Assembly: GCA_000320605.2 (NCBI GenBank)
Contig: KB445793.1
Coordinates: forward strand, 756,556 to 820,555
Length of the DNA stretch: 64,000 nt
Direction: 5' to 3'
Source of the DNA: Gelatoporia subvermispora B
Lineage: Eukaryota > Basidiomycota > Agaricomycetes > Polyporales > Gelatoporiaceae
Below the pieces are notes generated by a model, which was given only the letters and a program-made list of their open reading frames with translations, had not been told where the DNA came from and made no database searches. Both the position numbers and the translations under genes were made by a program. This document shows, piece by piece, positions 23,958 through 35,174 of the stretch; positions within the stretch are counted from its first letter, which is position 1, and every line of letters begins with the position of its first letter.

Positions 23958-24689
23958 ATGGAATTGCCGACCGTCCTCATGAGGTCGTCCAACGCTGGGA
24001 GCACCCGCCTGCGTCCACGCACCCCACCTCCTTCTCGTGCAACCCTAGTCAAAGCCGACTCGAGGCCCCCCTTTCCCGTTGTCATCAGACACGAGTCCCC
24101 TAGTCCAACCCAAAGCCAGATAGACTCAATGACTATCGCGCAACATACGTCGACAAGCGAGTTAAGGCCGGATAGCCAGTCGGAGAGCCCAGAGCGGAGT
24201 GGGAATGCGAATAGGAGGAAGAGCACAGGCTGCAAGATCGAGTCGATGATCCCTGAACGCCTGAATCCGTCCCTGACACTCGAGAACTCGGGGAGCGTCG
24301 CAAGGGACCATCTTGCTTCGGAGCGGACGTTCCTTGCGTACGTCCGGACGAGCCTGACGATCTCATCCACCGGTGTTGGTGAGTTGGCTGACAATCTCTG
24401 CTTACGACTGAGAACATGCTAACGATATGTAGCCCTCGTACAGCTGTTCACGATCTCGGCAGAGACGTCCAACAAGGGCTTGGAGAAGTACTCGCGGCCG
24501 ATAGGGGCCACGATCATCATCATCGGGCTATTGATGCTCGCCCTTGGTGTTGTGCGTTACTTCACCATCCAGAGTGCGCTCGTGAGGGGAAGGTACCCCG
24601 TCGCGCGTGCGAGCGCGTTCGCTGTCGCTGTCGGGCTGTCGGCCATCATCATCGTTGTGTTCGGCATCCTGCTTGGTGTGAGGCACTGA
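23958..24689 (+). CDS. DUF202 membrane protein
   Basis: Small integral membrane protein of the DUF202 family; molecular role unknown. The same fold forms the membrane part of vacuolar transporter chaperone Vtc1. Exons 23958-24378 and 24433-24689, 225 residues. A Ser/Pro/Arg-rich disordered N-terminal 110 residues precedes the domain, which starts in the typical way: RDHLASERTFLAYVRTSLT, followed by helix one (GVALVQLFTI). Helix two is IIIIGLLMLALGVVRYFTI and helix three AVAVGLSAIIIVVFGILLGV, with a basic loop RGRYPVARAS between. It lacks an SPX domain, so it is not a full VTC subunit. Confidence 0.85.
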
Positions 24690-25083
24690 AGCAAGTTGAG
24701 GACGCATGATGTCATTGCGCGGGCAGATGCAATGCGTCACCGAAGGCCGAAAGAGCCTTTTGTACCTGCGATCCCCAGGGCCGAACGTGCGTGGGCGAGG
24801 AGAAGCACGTAGCACGCGATGCGAGGCTGAGATGAAGAGATATCAAGAAGATATTGGACAGGCAGGGTAGAACGTCTCTATCGGGAAGGAATCGCACTTG
24901 ACATCGTAGACATACCTCATGTATTTATAGCCATACCAGGGCAAATGGATAGGAGCGCTCAGCGTATATGTATCGTATGGCCTATGACTACCTCCATGGG
25001 TTACTACTACTTTCACCATTGAGGGATCAGCACAATTGATCTGGACCGTCGTACAATTGTGTGACGTACCCGAAGCTGCCAAA
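24690..25083. other. Convergent 3' spacer, DUF202 / monooxygenase
   Basis: 394 bases between two facing stop codons. No gene seen. Confidence 0.4.
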
Positions 25084-26770
25084 CTATGCATATGGGCTAG
25101 CGGATTCGCCGTGCTCCTTCTCCCATTCTTCTTGCCAGGCCGCCAGGCGCTCCATGAGCTGTGCCCACTCGTCCTCGGTCTCGACGCCATCCAGCCATCG
25201 CGCCTGCTCATCAAGGTCCTCGACCCGCTTCCACCCCCGGGCAAGGAGCCGCGACAGCGTGCGTCCCGCGCGCCTCCACTGCTCGACATACTTCTCCCCG
25301 TCGTCAGGTATGGCGCCGTGCTTCTTGAGATACTCCACGAGGTTATCCTGGTAGTCCTGCGCCTCCGTGTCGCCGCCGAGTAGGCGATGTCCAACATGGT
25401 AGGGGTCGAGCCCCTTGCCGCGTAGCAGGTCCTCATGTGCGACAAGCTCGCGCAGCATTGCGTCGCGTGGTGGGAGGAGCGACGCGTTCGCGAGTGCGTG
25501 CGCGACGAATAGGCTTTGCGCAATGTCGGAAGGCGCGTTCGCGATCAGCACGGGGAGCCCGACAAAGGCGAGCGCGGTTGACGGGAGTGTCGGCGCGAGG
25601 CTGAAGATCTGCCGGTGCAGCGGGAAGATATAGCGCAGGTTCGTGATCAGCGAGGGGGCAGTAGTCGAGTTGTACGGCGTGTGCGCATCAGAGGTGAGCA
25701 CGCTGGAGAAGGGTGGGCTGAGGAATGGTACGCGGAACTCATACCCTGTGCCAAGGATCAGGGAGTCAACGTCGGTGAGGGAAGAGCCGTCGATGAAGAC
25801 GATTGAGTCGTTCGTGAAGTGAGAGATGTGAGGTTTAATAATAACTTGTGCATCCGGTGGGGGCTCGCTACCCTCGCTTAGGGACTGATACGCCTTAGAT
25901 CGGGTGTCAGTATTCAAATAAATCTTTCCCACAGGATAATTCCACACTTACCGTCCTTGCCAAAGGTCCAACCTGTAGGACGGCATCTCGGGCACTAGCT
26001 CCAGCACCAACTATTACGACAGTGCGATTCGTATACTTCTCCGGATACCGGTAGTAAATCGAATGCAAGATTTCACGACTCGGAGCCCCAGGAGGAGTAT
26101 TGGCCAACCACGCATCTGTCCCATTCCACGTCGGAATGTATGGATAGTGATTGTGGCCGTTGGCGACGACGAGATGGTCGAATGTTCTCTGGATGACCTT
26201 GTCCTCGGTCCAGCTTCCGGAAGCAACCTGTGCATGAACCTCAATTTCCCACTTCCCTGTCGTATTGTCACCGCGCCACTCTGCGGAGACCAGTGTATGG
26301 TTAAGGTGGATATGGGGCCACAGGTCGAAGTGGTCTGCATAGTCGACGTGGTAGCGCCACAGATGTTCCCAGGACGGGAACAGAGACGTGCCCGGCGGAA
26401 ACGTGAAATGTGGATATGTCATCGTTGGATGCGGGGTATTTGTATGCAGTAGAGGGTACAGGGGTGTCTCTGGGAGCTCTGGAGGGTCAGGGAGCTCGCC
26501 TGGAGGGTCGGGTAGCCAGACGCCGCCAACATCTCGGCGCTGTTCGTAGAGCTCGACTTCCCAGCCCGCACGTACCTCCTCGGGGAGGTCCAGGATGGAC
26601 TTGAGCGCTGCTAGGCCGCCGCTTCCTGCGCCTACGATAGCTATCGACTTCGTGGCAACAGAGCCGGTGATCGCTGCATGCTCACTCTTGAGCAGAGTGC
26701 TGCCGAGTAGCTCTTGGTTCCCTAACGAGAAAGGCAGCAGTGAAAGTACGAGCTGGCCTATGTGTACCAT
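25084..26770 (-). CDS. Flavin-containing monooxygenase with signal peptide
   Basis: FAD/NADPH-dependent monooxygenase oxidising soft nucleophiles (N or S) or ketones. Two exons, 26770-25952 and 25893-25084, 542 residues. It starts with a likely signal sequence (MVHIGQLVLSLLPFSLG). The FAD Rossmann motif is in IAIVGAGSGGLAALKSI, followed by YEQRRDVGGVW; the NADPH site is TVVIVGAGASARDAVLQVG; DHLVVANGHNHYPYIP and DSLILGTGYEFRVPFL are the usual linker motifs. The FMO fingerprint FxGxxxHxxxY is degenerate (about SREILHSIYYRYPEKY). Several Asn-X-Ser/Thr sites (NHT, NTT, NGT, NRT, NST) fit passage through the secretory pathway, unusual for this cofactor-dependent family. The C-terminal 120 residues are highly charged and end SASPYA. 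Confidence 0.88.
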
Positions 26771-27671
26771 CTTGGAGTATCCGTAAACGTCTATCGTCGT
26801 CGACGTTCAAACGCAAGGGTAACGTAGACACCTAAGTGGGGTTCAGGACCGCCCGCAGACAACAGCGAAGTCGCAGCTGACATACATCAGCTCTAAGCAC
26901 AAGCACATTAGAAGGTGGTGATATGGCGCAATTACCTTGCGCCCCTCTCATGGCGGCGGATCAGTCCAGTACGACCGTGGTTACCTCGTGGTGGGAAGCA
27001 GAAGGGTTCTGAGCGGGGGCCAATTGGCTATGCGCTTGATGTAGTGCAGCCGCATTCGTGCACCTCAGGCCGCTGACTGCGTTGCTATCACATCAATACC
27101 TGATTCGCAGTATGAGGGCGACTATATTTAAACGTAGCTTTCCCAAGTGAACATAGAGCAGAAGTTGCAGCCTCGAGAGCAGTTGTTTTCAGAAAACGCG
27201 AGGGGAACTGCATGCTTTACTTACAGGCCCCGACGCTTGCATGATTGGCGCATGGGATGGCGCAATAAAATCGCACGGTGTTCCATCCAGCCTACGAGCG
27301 TCTTCCATGCATTTCTACATACGCGGACTGGAAGAACTGCAGACAGCTCGCGTGATTCTACTGCCCTCAGAGTCAAGGTGGATCAAACGAAAGTCTCCGT
27401 GAAAATGCATGAATGTGATCGAAGTCAACAGCAAGATCGATGCGCTTGAAGCTCGTCAGTCCACGTGGTCCAAACGCGTCAAGTCGCGTCTGTGGCTAAG
27501 TTGTGGTCCGTGGGAGAGCGGTAGTAGTCCGCACAAGACGCACGATGCTCGGGACACCGGGGACGGTAGCTGAGATACAACTATAGTCTAAGCAAACGAA
27601 TAGATACGTACGATAAATGGCCACATCCACGAAAATCTAGCAACTACCCTCATATAATCCTGTAATCCCAA
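26771..27671. other. Intergenic, about 900 bases
   Basis: Upstream of the monooxygenase (minus) and downstream of the hydrolase (minus). No gene-like frame with splice support; a short A/T-rich patch near 27130 could be promoter-related, but I cannot assign it. Confidence 0.4.
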
Positions 27672-29139
27672 TCATAGATCGCGTCTAAGATCGAACATAC
27701 TCGCCATAATATCTTGTACACCCTCCTGCACGCCCACTTTGTTGTGCGTGCCCCACATCGTCTCTGCGTAGACGACTCTACCAAAACTTCCCTCAAACTC
27801 TTCTACGGTGCCTAGGGTAGGGATGTCTATCTTCTTCACAAGTGTGTTTCTAGCTACTCGGCGTTTGTCCTGGGCTTCTATAAATGCGTCGTATTCTTCC
27901 TTGGAAAATGTTGTGCCGAGAGTGGGCAGTTCGACGGATGGTGGGAGAAGAGGATCTATGAGACTGTCCAGTAGAGTGCGTGAGTGAGCATGAGGAATCT
28001 CCACATCGTCCATAGCATGTGCAATGAAGGTTGGGGCGTTGAAGTTCTAATAGACCACGATACGTAAGTTTGGCGTGTAATGAGATCCACGCGCACTGAC
28101 CCTGGTACGAGACAGCGTGTCGAAATCGTGGTAGAGGAGGCGCTTCAGCAATCCTACGTGCGCCGTCAGGATCGACGACTAGACGATTATGTGACTTATA
28201 CTTACTTTGGCCAAATGCGAAGCTCTGCAAGGGCTGTAGGATGGGTATTCCCTGGATATGGTATGTCTCTAGCAACGTTGCCGCACTCGTGAACGGCGCC
28301 AAAAGAGCAATTCCGCGGGGTTTGACGTCCTCCTTCGCTAGCCTTGTTGCTAGCAAGCTAGCCACGCCAGTGCCAAGGCTATGCCCGACGATAAGGACAT
28401 TCTCCGGCTTTGCACCTTGGTCCATCAACCAAGTCCACGCGGTATAAGCATCTTCCGCAAGACCAGGCTCCGCGGGGATCCCAGTGCTGTCGCCGAAGCC
28501 GCGGTAGTCAGCGACGAATACGTTAGTACGTAGACGGGAGGTCGCGGTCGAGTAAAACTGCATTCTCCACTCAGCAGCTCTGGTAGCTGCTGCACCATGC
28601 AAGAATAATACGGTAGGGTGGGTGCGGAGGGCCAGCTGCACGGTCTCGATGGATGGCTGTGCTAGCGGCAACGGCGATGCTTCGCGCAGAGTTTGGTAAA
28701 AGGGATCGGAGAGGATGAACCACGCTCCCAAAGTTTCGTTGTCAGATGTGTGCAGGTACGTATTCAGGGCTTTCCCGGCTAGGTAGCAAACAAGACACGG
28801 CGGGCGAGGATCAGTGAACTTCGTCATCGTATCCATTCTATGCGATGCTCGCGCTGCAACAAGCACTCACGGGCAAGACCATATTTTTCAGGCATACTAA
28901 AGTTTACACTCCATGGTGCCTTAATGGCATGTTGGTAGGTGACACTACCCCAGAAGTCATTAGACTTGCTCGCATTCCGACCAGGACGGGCTGAAGCCTC
29001 ACTGTCGTTGCACAAAAGGGACGGCGAGGAGCGCTATAACCACAATATAGGCAACACCAGCGTAGAGAGCAAACTTGTGTGCACGAAGGAGTAATCGATC
29101 ACGAAGAGCAGGCTCAGGAGGACGCGCTTGGGAGGACAT
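27672..29139 (-). CDS. ABHD12-like alpha/beta hydrolase (membrane-anchored)
   Basis: Serine hydrolase of the ABHD12/13 group, whose members act on monoacylglycerols or lysophospholipids at membranes. Exons (minus) 29139-29003, 28944-28871, 28778-28206, 28153-28101, 28046-27672; phases close to 403 residues. One N-terminal transmembrane helix (FALYAGVAYIVVIALLAVPF) is followed by VQRHVTYQHAIKAPW and SMPEKYGLAPGKALNTYL. Catalytic landmarks: oxyanion turn VLFLHGAAATR, YRGFGDSTG, nucleophile Ser in IVGHSLGTGVASLLA, acid in IAHAMDDVEIPHAHS and the His in MWGTHNKVGVQEGV. Substrate is not deducible. Its start lies 484 bp from the Bor1-type gene, which is transcribed in the opposite direction. Confidence 0.88.
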
Positions 29140-29623
29140 GCTCGACGATGAGCGGCAGAGGCGGTGGCGCGAGGCGCAGATGTGCCCACCAGCGTCTATT
29201 AGGTAATGTATGGCGTAAATTCTGAATTACATGGTTCAGAAAACATTCTTTGCACGTAAGTTATCCAGATTAGGCAAAGCTTGCCAATAACTTGACTTGC
29301 TGCTTTCATCTCAACCAAGTCCTTCGCGGACGAGGAAGTCCACTTGCTTTTCAAGCTCAAGCTGCAGACGCCGTTAAATGCAGCCCACCATGCTGGATAG
29401 TTTATAGACACATTCTTACCGTTAAGTAGATTGTGAATCTCCTGGTAAGCACCTGATCTCCATGCCGAAACATTCTCAGTGCGGCTGAACCCACTCGGCG
29501 TTCGCTCGTTCCGCCGACAGGACCCCCTTCTCCCACCTCCACGATTTCCTCGTACTAGATGCTTCCCGTCTAAATTGCGGATACCACGACGTCTACCTCG
29601 AAACCTACACTTAACGTCACAAA
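29140..29623. promoter_or_regulatory. Divergent promoter region, hydrolase / Bor1
   Basis: 484 bases between two outward-facing start codons. No gene inside. A pyrimidine-rich tract near 29530-29560 lies upstream of the transporter start, as is common in fungal promoters. No specific site assigned. Confidence 0.5.
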
Positions 29624-31948
29624 ATGGCCGACGAGCAAATTACACGACTCTCACCTCCGACTGACTACACAGCAGGGCTGCTTACTCCAGGAATAGATTC
29701 CCGCCCCGCTGATAGAGAGAAGACGCCGATAGATTCTGCACCAATGTCCTCCGCCGCATCCGCGACGTTACGAACCAATGACACGACTTATGGACATGTA
29801 CCAAACTGGATCCGATCTATTCCACTTTGCCGAGGGATCATTCACGACATCCGCTCACGAGCACCGTACTACGCCAGTGACTGGACAGACGCATGGAACT
29901 ATCGAGTCATACCCGCCATTGTACTTATATTCTTTGCAAAGTGAGTATCATCCAATGTACCGGATATCGGAATCGCGCGGTAGACCTCGTTGAGGTATAG
30001 CTGGATACTCATGCATTTCACAGCGTGCTTCCGGGAATAGCATTCTCTCTAGACTTGATAGAGACCACTCAGCAGTATGGAGTCTCCGAAGTCCTACTGT
30101 CTTCATTCATAGCGGCGTTCATCTTCTCCATATTCGGAGCACAGCCGCTTTGCATTGCGGGCGTCACCGGTCCGATCACTGTCCTCAACAAGACCATTTT
30201 CGACATCATAGAGAAGCAAGACAATCCACCAGACTATCTGCAGTTTGTAGGATGGGTCTATCTATGGGGGGCCATCTTACACTGGATCACGGCCGCACTG
30301 AACTGTACGTATATGAGTTTTCCGGATATCACGAGAAGTCGCTGATCCTCTTCTAGGGTGCAATTTCCTTAGATATGTCACACTATTCTCCTGCGATACC
30401 TTTGGCTTTTATGTGTCATGGGTATACTTGCAGTATGGAGTCCAGGTTATAACTCGCCAATTCCCCTCATCTGCTTCATCTGCCCCTCCAACTCCATCCA
30501 CGGAATCCGGCATAGGAACTCTCGACGGTGCCTTTGTCGGCATTATACTCGCACTCCTGATGCTAGTCACGTCCTTCCTCTTCAGGTCACTGTCTCAGTC
30601 CTCATACTTCCACCGACACGTTCGTCGCTTCTTCGCCGACTACGGCATGCCGATATCTCTGGTTGCCGCTTCTGCCATGGCTTACTGGGGTCGATTTAAC
30701 GGTGCTAATCCTACTACCCTGCCCGTCGGCAAGGCTTTCCAACCTGCGGGCGCCCGAGACTGGCTTGTGCGGTTCTGGCAGTTAGACGGCAAGTGGGTCG
30801 GGATAGCCTTTCCGTTTGGCTTTGCGCTCTGGGTGTTGTTCTTCTTTGACCATAACGTCTCGGTGAGTGACACGCTGTTAGCTGTTTTTTTTAATTGAGC
30901 TGACAGCTCACAGTCGCTGATGGCTCAAGGCTCGGAATTTCCGTTAAGAAAGCCGCCAGGCTTCCATTACGACTTCTTCCTCCTCGGGATCACAACCTTC
31001 ATCGCTGGTCTGCTTGGTGTACCTGCACCCAACGGTCTCATTCCCCAGGCGCCCATACACACAACATCGCTCGTCATCATGGGCAAGCCCCCGAAAAGAG
31101 ACGATGAAGATGTTGAAGACCGTCCCAGGAAGCCCAGCTCCTCTCGTGCGAGCCGTGCATCGGCAGAGAAACGTCCGACAAATGGGCAAGTCACGGAGAT
31201 GCAGCCTGTTGCGCCGGCCCAGACGCGCCATTCGATACACATGCCGCATCTTGATGCCGGTCTTGAACCGGATCCGACCCAGGCTCGTGATGGTGAGGGC
31301 GACGCTCGGCGGCACGAAGTACCTATCGCTGTCGTTGAACAGCGAGTGTCCAACCTTGCACAAGGATCGTTGTGCTTGGTCCTGCTCTCTGGGCCGTTCC
31401 TGCACGTGCTCAATCTGATACCTCGTGGTGTACTAGCTGGCCTTTTGTGAGTGTCCTGAGATATTGAGAGTGTGATACCTTGAGTTGACGCGGTGTATAC
31501 AGCTGGTACATGGGTGCCGACGCGCTCCAGGGCAATGGCATCACGCGCAAGCTGCTGTACTTCCTACGGGACAAGGCGCTCACACCTGCGGATGAGCCCT
31601 TGCGTCGCGTGCGCAAGTCCCGCATTTTACTGTTCGTTGCCGTCCAGCTAGCCGGTTTCGGGGCGACAATGGCGGTCACGCAAACTATCGGTAAGTGGCG
31701 TAGTCATTAATACTGCATGCATTGGAGGTTGAGAATTGTATTAGCCGCCATTGGCTTTCCCGTCATCATTCTTCTGTTAGTTCCACTGCGGGCCGTCGTC
31801 GTGCCCCGCCTTCCTTTCACGGGCGAAGAGTTGGCAATTCTAGATGGGCCTACAGCATCTCCATTCGTACGTTCCTACATTCGACGTATCATGGCTCGCG
31901 ACTGACTCTGCTATTCAGACAATGGAGTCGGTTGGAGGAACACTGTAA
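29624..31948 (+). CDS. BOR1: Bor1-type anion (borate/bicarbonate) transporter
   Basis: SLC4-like transporter; yeast Bor1 exports borate across the plasma membrane. Exons 29624-29940, 30024-30304, 30357-30862, 30914-31446, 31503-31690, 31745-31866, 31919-31948; phases agree, 658 residues. The core has VLPGIAFSLDLIETTQQYGV, FGAQPLCIAGVTGPITVLNK, DYGMPISLVAASAMAYWGRF, FDHNVSSLMAQGSEFPLRKP, HYDFFLLGITTFIAGLLGVP and PNGLIPQAPIHTTSL, all strongly conserved in SLC4/Bor proteins, plus LIPRGVLAGLFWYMGADALQ. A long hydrophilic loop (about residues 400-480) is rich in Ser, Arg and Asp. The last coding exon is only 30 bases. About ten or more membrane helices are visible. Confidence 0.94.
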
Positions 31949-33163
31949 AATTCTGCAGCCCGCTAGGCTACGCATATGAGTACATCGGTATGACCTTACT
32001 GTACTATATTAATACAACCGAATGGGGTAGAATTCCCGAGAAGCGCGGATATAGCCTCGCATTGCCACGGCGCCTCGTTGGGAGCCAGGAGGCTCAACCT
32101 CTGCGATTGTTTTGGCTGTCCGCCGCCCTTTGGTTATTCCTCGGCTTGACCTGGTGGCTTAAACACAGCACCGCTTGCGTACAACCCACTCTGATCTGAC
32201 TTTTGATATCGGGCGCTTGTTGCTGCCGCTTTTGCCTCCACTGTACGTGATAGTACTCCGATATTTCATTGAGTCAGTTGTACAGGACGCATCATCTGGC
32301 CCATTAATTGACCCGGCGACTCGGCGGTGTGGTTGAATTTGCTCATATCATCATGCCCGTCGCAAGAGGGTCGTCATGAGCGCGTACGAGGCGACTGGAG
32401 CGCGGTACGTGTGCCCATTTCCTATACGACTTATGACCTTCGTTGAACCCACTGGAATGGCTCACTCTGACAGAGCTGTTACGAAAGACGTAAAATCTCA
32501 GGTCTGCGGTATGCACTGACTCAGGCCTCGGGCCTTTAGGGCCAACCTCACTTTGCAGACGATGGAACTCGTCGGCTGGGACGTTGTGACGCATCAATCC
32601 ATCTGGCTTCGATCCTATGCGCGATTGGTATACTCTACACCGTATGCTATTGTAATGGGCCCGACTAGATAAAATTTCCGAGAAGCACGGAATTAGCGCC
32701 ACACTGCCATCAAATCTTCATGCCCAAATGTGGAGTTCGCTGAACGCTTTCTCAGCTTACATAACACTTTCTGACATACTCCCAGTCTCCCAGTCGGCAT
32801 TTATATGGTTTTGCCCTTCGAGCGACCGACGGCGGTGGCTGTGCTGGGTCACAATCGACTGCGATCTTTTGTAGCCAACATTCTGAGTAGCCGTCTCCAC
32901 AGGCTGTGATGATTCTCCAGCTCTCCAGCGTCAAGGACATCGTTCGAGGCGCATCATCTGGCCTGTTGGATGACTTCGCTGCCCTTCGGCGCTCCGCCGA
33001 ATTGGCTCATACCCTCATCATAGCTGTGGCAAAGGGTCGTCATCGGTTATACTGACGGTGGCTGACGCTGTGTTCCAGACCACCGTAAAAGTACTTATAT
33101 GCAGCTGGGGGGCAAGATGTCGCACACATCCCACATTGAGATACATTCCCTGTCTAGGACAAG
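31949..33163. repeat. Intergenic with a diverged ~640 bp duplication
   Basis: No intact gene. Two stretches recur about 640-655 bp apart in the same order: CCGAGAAGCGCGGA near 32035 matches TCCGAGAAGCACGGA near 32668, and GCGCATCATCTGGCC-like sequence with the following CTCATA...GGGTCGTCAT near 32287-32377 matches 32948-33043. This suggests a tandem duplication of a gene fragment that has since decayed. Frames in it have many stops, and I cannot name the source gene. Confidence 0.5.
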
Positions 33164-34580
33164 ATGTGGCAATTCAACATTCCGAAATTGCTTACCACTC
33201 TTCTTCCGTTCACTTCTCTTGCTAGCAGTACCTCTTTCCCGAACCCCCTTCCGTTAAAAGGTAGTCACGTCTACGTCCATGACCCGAGCTTGATTCAGCG
33301 AGAATCGGATGGAAAGTACTACCTGTTCAGTTCACATAATAAGGCAGCGATTATCACTGCGACCGAACTCGCTGGGTATGTCGCTTTACTCGTCGCGATA
33401 CCTCTCGGGATCAAGCAAAGTGTTTATTGCAGACCTTGGACCCAAGTGGGCTCAATCCTGCCCAATGGCTCATCGATAAATCTCCGTGCGCATCGATTTG
33501 GAATGCCACAGTAACATTTCAGTGATGTTGACATCTTTTCAAAGCCGGTAAGGACGACATTTGGGCTCCCGATGTTTCTTTCCGTAACGGAACGTACTAC
33601 GCATACTACGCGGTATCGCAATCCGGTTCTATGAACTCCTCGATCGGTCTCGCAACGAGTTCTTCCCTGGACCCAGGGACGTGGACCGATTTGGGGGAAG
33701 TTTTCGAGACTAAGAAGGGTGAACAATATAATGCGATCGATCCTACCTCGACTGTTGACGAGAATGGGAAACCCGTACTAACATGGGGTGGGTGCTATTC
33801 GAGTCGTTAGATTCTCGCGAGCTCATATCTGTATAGGTTCCTACTGGGTATGCCATGCTGGCGGGAGGTGAACGTATATGTCTCATCGCGAAATATTGCA
33901 GGAGAACATCTTCCAATTCAACCTCACTGGCAATTCCGAAACAGTCATGGGCAGCCCGAAGCAAGTGGCTTTCAATAGTACTATCAAGGGAAACAACCCT
34001 AGACCTGTGGAAGGTTCTTTCTTGTGGCCACACGGTGACTTCTACTACCTATTCTTCAGTAGCGGTATGTGGTTTGAGCCATAAGCGCTGTAACCATTTC
34101 TCATCAAACTTACTGTATATAGGGCAATGCTGCAGTTTCAATGCTTCCGCACTTCCGCCTCCTGGAACGGAGTATAAGGTAAGAGATGACGCTGCATAAT
34201 CTAAGTGGAAGTAAGTCAGTGGTGTTGAAACAGGTATTCGTCGGGCGTTCGAGATCGGCGCATGGCCCGTTCGTCGATGCAAACGGAGTAGATTTGCGAT
34301 CGGCTGGCGGTACCCTTGTAGTCGCTTCTCATGGAAATGTGTATGCACCTGGAGGGGAGGGCGTCTTTTCGGACAAGGCGAACGGGTCAGAGCGCGACGT
34401 CTTTGTCTATCACTACCTGCCGGCGAGTGGTCCTGGAGCCTACACGGAGCCCAATGCTTCTGTGGGCCTCAACGGCATCGATTGGAGTTCGGTAAGCGTC
34501 CTATGTCCACATTTAAATTGGATCATTGTCAAACCCAATCTAATGTATCACAGGGCTGGCCGGTGCTGACAGATTTGTGA
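33164..34580 (+). CDS. GH43 endo-alpha-1,5-L-arabinanase
   Basis: Secreted five-bladed beta-propeller enzyme cutting arabinan side chains of pectin. Eight exons: 33164-33375, 33433-33485, 33545-33787, 33837-33847, 33902-34064, 34123-34178, 34234-34491, 34554-34580; phases close to 340 residues. Exon 4 has only 11 bases. A signal peptide (MWQFNIPKLLTTLLPFTSLA) starts the protein. The three GH43 carboxylates are visible: the base Asp in VYVHDPSLIQRESDG, the pKa-tuning Asp in DDIWAPDVSFRNGTYYAYYA, and the acid Glu in RPVEGSFLWPHGDFYYLFFS. Other arabinanase stretches are AIDPTSTVDENGKPVLTWGS, SHGNVYAPGGEGVF and RDVFVYHYL, where the conserved His lies. Together with the two pectin methylesterases it forms a pectin-directed set. 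Confidence 0.93.
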
Positions 34581-35174
34581 ATAAACGAAGAAAGACAACA
34601 GTCACGTTGCTATTTATGTTCCGCGACTCAGATTTTGCCGCGCTCGACAGGACTCTCTCATTATATGCATCGTTACTTGTAATAACAAACACAATCGAAT
34701 TCCCGGATCCGACCGAAAAACCTTCGAGTGTCTTGTGTCAATCAGAGTACCCCGCGGACCCGGGCGGGTATGTGGGCGCACACGCGCGCCGAAACAAGGA
34801 GGTGACGAGCTTAGTAAGCAAGGCCGTTAGCATGCTTCTCCGAATTTGGACGCAAGGCAAGAATACCATTTCGATCAATCTGAACCCCCTGAGGACCGAG
34901 CCTTGACCATATCTGTTGTAGCTCGCCACATTCCGGCTCATTCGATGAGCAATTGAATAATGCAGCATGACCTCAGGCCCCATGAATGATCGGGGGTGCT
35001 TCGTCGATAGTACGCCTTTGTGAAAACAGCGGTCCCTGAGGCGCACGGCATGTCTGGCCGGTTTGTTCTGGGCCTCAACTGGCCGCACAATATCGGATAT
35101 CGACGCTGTAATGTATGTATATCAGTGTTCAGATAGGTCTTGAGTCCGACTTTTCGCTCTGTGGTTGATCTGCC
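34581..35174. other. Intergenic, arabinanase to CPL1-type gene
   Basis: 594 bases with an open plus-strand frame (34577-34906) lacking any recognised motif. I regard it as 3' flank plus promoter of the next gene. Confidence 0.4.

Noticed and set aside
30944..31413. Two minus-strand open frames of about 150 codons
   Set aside because: They are antisense shadows of a conserved Bor1 exon on the plus strand; Arg/Ser-rich composition.
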